8,965 bases of DNA, taken from Patulibacter sp. GTDB taxonomy: Bacteria; Actinomycetota; Thermoleophilia; Solirubrobacterales; Solirubrobacteraceae. Below, in pieces: positions 6,528-8,965 of this stretch (position 1 is the first letter of the stretch; each line of letters opens with the position of its first letter). A program made the translations under genes and the position numbers. The stretch covers positions 1-8,965 of the forward strand of contig JALRCL010000414.1 of the NCBI GenBank assembly GCA_023268575.1. The letters are read 5' to 3'. The notes beneath the pieces are model-generated. The model searched no databases. It had not been told where the DNA came from and worked only from the letters and a program-made list of their open reading frames with translations.

Positions 6528-6553
6528 CCGGTCCGCACTTCTCGAACGACGTG

Positions 6554-6592
6554 TATGTTTTGAACAATCGTTCAGGACGATCGTCCAAGAAT
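6554..6592. promoter_or_regulatory. Tandem TetR-type operator palindromes in the divergent promoter region
   Basis: Two abutting 14-nt palindromic sites are visible. Site 1 (6561-6574) reads TGAACAATCGTTCA; site 2 (6574-6587) reads AGGACGATCGTCCA, with a perfect 12-bp core GGACGATCGTCC at 6575-6586. They share the half-site pattern G-x-AC-x-AT, like the TGAACGATCGTTCA-type operators common for TetR-family repressors, and their centres are 13 bp apart. They lie between the start of the minus-strand membrane gene (6527) and the MFS start (6606), overlapping TTGAAC at 6560-6565, a possible -35 box. A repressor bound here could silence both directions. The natural candidate is the TetR gene at 8219. 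Sequence symmetry is seen directly; the pairing with that repressor is inference. Confidence 0.7.
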
Positions 6593-6605
6593 CAGGGGGA
6601 GACCG

Positions 6606-8177
6606 ATGGGGACCGAGGGCACGGGCGGCGCAGACTGGGAGCCGGGGCGGCGGGAGTGGCTGGCGTTGCTCGTGCTGGCGATCCCCGCGTTCATCGTCGG
6701 GCTCGACATGACGGTGCTCCACCTCGCGGTGGCGGAGCTCAGCGCCGAGCTGGAGCCCAGCAGCTCCGAGCTGCTCTGGATCGTCGACAGCTACGGCTTC
6801 ATGGTCGCGGGCTTCCTCATCACGATGGGGACCCTCGGGGACCGGATCGGCCGCCGACGGCTGCTGCTCATCGGGATGAGCGGGTTCATCGCGTTCTCCG
6901 TGCTCGCGTCGCTCGCGGACAGCGCGGAGGGCCTGATCGCGGCGCGGGCGCTGCTCGGAGTCTGCGGCGCCACGATCGCGCCGTCGACGATCGCGCTGAT
7001 CCGCACGGTGTTCGTCACCGATCAGCACCGGCTCGTGGCGATCTCCGTCTGGGCGGTCGCCTGGTTCGGCGGCATGGCCGTCGGGCCGATCGCCAGCGGC
7101 CTCGTCATCGAGCTCTCCTCGTGGTCGTCGGTCTTCCTCATCGCGGTGCCGTTCCTCCTGCCGCTGCTCGTCCTCGCCGGCCCCCTCCTGCCGGAGGCGA
7201 AGGACCCGGACGCCGGGCGCATCGACTTCGCGAGCGTCGCGCTGTCGCTGCTCGGGGTGGTCGCGGTGATCTACGGCTTCAAGCACGCGGCCGAGGACGG
7301 CCTGGACGCCGTCACCGCCGGGACGCTGCTCGTGGGCGTCTCGCTCGTGGCCCTCTTCGTCCGGCGGCAGGCCGTGCTCGAGCACCCGCTGCTCGATCTC
7401 GCGATGCTCCGCAATCAGAAGGTCGCGGCGGCCCTCAGCACCCAGACGATCGCGGTGATCGCCCTCGGGGGCACCCAGTTCTTCATCGCGCAGTACCTCC
7501 AGCTCGTGCTGGGCTACTCGGCGCTCGAGGCGGGCGCCTGGCTCATCCTGCCCACCGTCGCGGGCATCCTCTCGACCTTCCTCGGGCCGACCCTCGCGCA
7601 GCGGTTCCGGCCGGCGTCGGTCATCGCCGGCGGCATGCTCGTGGCCGGGGTAGCGCTCGCGAGCCTCGTCGCGCTCGCCGCGACCGAGAGCCTCCTGCTC
7701 GGACTCGTCGGCTACGGCCTGCTGTGGGTCGGGCTCGGGCCGATGTTCGCGCTCTGCGCCGACCTCATCGTCGGAGCAGCCCCGGAGGAGAAGGCCGGAT
7801 CCGCGGGTGCCCTCTCGGAGACCGGCAACGAGTTCGGCTTCGCGCTCGGGATCGGGATGCTGGCGACCGCGGGCATCGCGCTCTACCGCCGCGGGGTCGA
7901 GGTCCCGCCCGGTCTCGGCGAGCGCGAGCGCGAGGCGGCGGTCGACAGCCTCGGCGGGGCGATCGCCGTGGCCGACGGCCTGCCGGCCGACGTGGGCGGG
8001 GCGCTCCTGGCGAGCGGGAACGCCGCGTTCTCCGACGGCATGGCGCTCTCGGCGGGGATCGGGTCCGTGCTCTGTCTCGCCGGAGCGCTCTGGGTGAGCT
8101 TCGCGCTCCGCGACCGGTCGGGGCCCGAGGCCGACGAGGACCGGCCGCGGGTGGGCCAACCGGCGGCGGGCGACTAG
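6606..8177 (+). CDS. DHA2-family 14-helix MFS multidrug exporter (QacA/SmvA-like)
   Basis: Predicted 523-residue inner-membrane drug/proton antiporter. The opening GLDMTVLHLAV (32-42), LWIVDSYGFMVAGF (57-70) and motif A GDRIGRRR (78-85) are hallmarks of the EmrB/QacA/SmvA branch with 14 transmembrane segments. About 14 hydrophobic segments can be counted. Asp34 and Asp61 fall at the same numbers as functionally important acidic residues described for QacA. Helix 13 carries Glu405 and Glu409 in SETGNEFGFALG. Helix 10 (about 306-330) has no acidic residue in its core. A Shine-Dalgarno AGGGGGA lies at 6594-6600, 5 nt before the ATG. The gene is preceded by tandem TetR-type operators and followed by a TetR gene, the usual arrangement for an inducible exporter of cationic or lipophilic compounds. 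The substrate cannot be read from sequence. Confidence 0.92.
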   Translation: MGTEGTGGADWEPGRREWLALLVLAIPAFIVGLDMTVLHLAVAELSAELEPSSSELLWIVDSYGFMVAGFLITMGTLGDRIGRRRLLLIGMSGFIAFSVLASLADSAEGLIAARALLGVCGATIAPSTIALIRTVFVTDQHRLVAISVWAVAWFGGMAVGPIASGLVIELSSWSSVFLIAVPFLLPLLVLAGPLLPEAKDPDAGRIDFASVALSLLGVVAVIYGFKHAAEDGLDAVTAGTLLVGVSLVALFVRRQAVLEHPLLDLAMLRNQKVAAALSTQTIAVIALGGTQFFIAQYLQLVLGYSALEAGAWLILPTVAGILSTFLGPTLAQRFRPASVIAGGMLVAGVALASLVALAATESLLLGLVGYGLLWVGLGPMFALCADLIVGAAPEEKAGSAGALSETGNEFGFALGIGMLATAGIALYRRGVEVPPGLGEREREAAVDSLGGAIAVADGLPADVGGALLASGNAAFSDGMALSAGIGSVLCLAGALWVSFALRDRSGPEADEDRPRVGQPAAGD

Positions 8178-8182
8178 CGGCG

Positions 8183-8206
8183 GCAGCGGTCGGCGACGGC
8201 CGCTGC
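8183..8206 (+). other. Strong GNRA-capped hairpin between the MFS and tetR genes
   Basis: Stem of 10 pairs: 8183-8192 pairs with 8197-8206 (one G-U pair at 8190/8199), capped by the tetraloop GCGA at 8193-8196. The outer seven pairs are GCAGCGG with CCGCTGC. No T-tract follows, so it is not a classical intrinsic terminator. It lies 5 nt after the MFS stop and its 3' arm reaches the weak ribosome site of tetR. It may stabilise the exporter mRNA, attenuate transcription or lower tetR translation. The fold is derived by hand from the sequence; the role is inference. Confidence 0.5.
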
Positions 8207-8218
8207 GAGACTGCCGCC

Positions 8219-8800
8219 GTGGCCAGGCGCATGGACGAGGCGGAGCGGACCGCGCGGATCGTCGCCGCCGCCGCGTCGGTGATCGCTCGGGAAGGCGTCG
8301 AGCGGGCGTCGATCCGACGGATCGCGGAGGAGGCGGAGGTCCCGCTCGGGCTCATCCACTACGCGTTCGGCAGCAAGCGCGAGCTCTTCGCGGCGGTCTA
8401 CGCCCACTGGTTCGACGCGTCGTTCGCCGCGGTCCCGGAGTGGGTCGCGCCGGGCGCGGGCGTCGAGCGGGCGGCGCGCGCGATCGCCGAGCGGATCGTC
8501 GACTGGGCCGACGCGCAGCCCGGTGCCGCGGCCGGCCACTACGAGCTCCTGCTCTGGGCCCATCGCGCGGCGCCGGACCTCGCGGCCGACACCTACCGCC
8601 GCTGGGTCGCGTCCTGGACCGTGGCGCTCGAGCGCGGCGCGGCGCCGGGCACGACGAGCGAGCGGATCCACGAGGTGCGCGACCTGCTGCTCGTCGGGGT
8701 CGACGGGGCCGTCGTGCGGCTGCTCGCGACGCGGGACCGGGACGACGCGCACGCCGTCCTCGATCGCGCCCTGCGGATCCTCGAGCGCGCCGGCACGTGA
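8219..8800 (+). CDS. TetR/AcrR-family transcriptional repressor
   Basis: Predicted 193 residues, the usual size for the family. The N-terminal DNA-binding domain spans about 14-60. It starts RIVAAAASVIAREGVERAS, then has the helix-turn-helix IRRIAEEAEVPLGLIHYAF (32-50) and ends GSKRELFAAV. The remainder is an all-helical ligand-binding and dimerisation domain with several Trp, Tyr and His residues. The GTG start at 8219 (VARRMDEAER) is chosen because of GCGAGA at 8205-8210; ATG at 8231 is an alternative four codons later. It lies 41 nt downstream of the MFS gene on the same strand, separated by a hairpin. The likely role is ligand-relieved repression of the exporter through the palindromes at 6561-6587, with autoregulation because it shares that promoter. 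The ligand is unknown and probably an exporter substrate. Confidence 0.92.
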   Translation: MARRMDEAERTARIVAAAASVIAREGVERASIRRIAEEAEVPLGLIHYAFGSKRELFAAVYAHWFDASFAAVPEWVAPGAGVERAARAIAERIVDWADAQPGAAAGHYELLLWAHRAAPDLAADTYRRWVASWTVALERGAAPGTTSERIHEVRDLLLVGVDGAVVRLLATRDRDDAHAVLDRALRILERAGT

Positions 8801-8801
8801 G

Positions 8802-8963
8802 GGAGGCCCTCGGGCGGGCGCCGGCCTTCACCAGCGCCGCGCGCGGGCCGAGCCCCCACGCGATCGCCTCGAGGGACCCCTGCCCGCCCGCGACGGCGAA
8901 CTTCACGCCGTCGGTCCCGACGCGCCGCGGCGCCCCGACGACCGTCACCCCACGTGAGACGAG
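8802..8963 (-). CDS. Possible RecJ-type exonuclease C-terminal (OB) region, partial; 3' end unresolved
   Basis: Reading in from beyond the right edge on the minus strand, one frame gives VTVVGAPRRVGTDGVKFAV and then GGQGSLEAIAWGLG. The pattern R-x-VG-x-(D/G)-x-x-(L/V)KF...(L/I)(D/E)AIAxGLG resembles the start of the C-terminal OB domain of RecJ single-strand-specific 5'-3' exonucleases, which act in DNA repair. Third positions in this frame are strongly G/C up to about 8802, supporting real coding. However, the frame has no stop in the gap and stays open to 8352, antisense through tetR. A TGA at 8828-8830 lies in another frame, so a frameshift, a truncation or a very long overlap must be invoked. 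DHH catalytic motifs would be outside the window. The family call is tentative. Confidence 0.42.
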
Positions 8964-8965
8964 CA

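Noticed and set aside
6528..8159. Minus-strand open frame extending the single-pass membrane protein upstream, antisense to the MFS exporter
   Set aside because: The extension is Arg/Glu/Asp-rich low-complexity sequence opposite an unmistakable 14-helix exporter and crosses the operator region; the start was set at 6527.
6551..8218. Plus-strand open frame upstream of and in frame with tetR, overlapping the MFS gene
   Set aside because: Only the last part has TetR features. The upstream part is a shadow of the MFS frame.

Overview
The window comes from a very GC-rich bacterium with a strong G/C bias at third codon positions. That bias leaves long open frames on the antisense strands, most of which are not genes. 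Together with GTG starts, 4-nt GTGA stop/start overlaps and an actinobacterial-style ECF transporter, it suggests a high-GC actinomycete. A Thermoleophilia-like lineage is a guess from overall feel, not a demonstrated placement.

Left edge (1-1221): the last residues of an enoyl-CoA hydratase/isomerase-type protein end at 55. Convergent to it is a complete minus-strand AAA+/ATPase_2-type P-loop ATPase (103-1221) with a C-terminal winged helix.

Centre-left (1222-5108): a 358-nt intergenic region holds an AT-richer divergent promoter zone and then a well-formed cobalamin riboswitch (about 1326-1545). The riboswitch precedes a tightly coupled three-gene ECF transporter operon: the transmembrane coupling protein EcfT (1580-2677), a fused two-domain ATPase (2674-4434) and a six-helix S component (4431-5108). 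Each junction is a 4-nt overlap. The riboswitch and the gene set point to uptake of vitamin B12 or a corrinoid precursor (the predicted CbrTUV type), shut down when cobalamin is plentiful.

Centre-right (5083-6527, minus strand): two coupled membrane proteins of unknown function. One is a four-helix protein ending in a SHOCT-like segment; the other has a single transmembrane helix and an extracytoplasmic domain. The 3' end of this pair overlaps the S-component gene tail to tail by 26 bp.

Right (6528-8800): an efflux cassette. Two abutting TetR-type palindromes lie in the divergent gap, followed by a 14-helix DHA2/QacA-like MFS exporter (6606-8177), a strong GNRA-capped hairpin, and a TetR-family repressor (8219-8800). 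The natural model is that the repressor binds the palindromes, controls the exporter and itself, and may also control the divergent membrane pair.

Right edge (8801-8965): the minus strand carries what looks like part of a RecJ C-terminal OB domain. It reads in from beyond the window and runs into tetR without a stop, which is the oddest junction here. No tRNA, rRNA, CRISPR array, insertion sequence or replication origin was seen.
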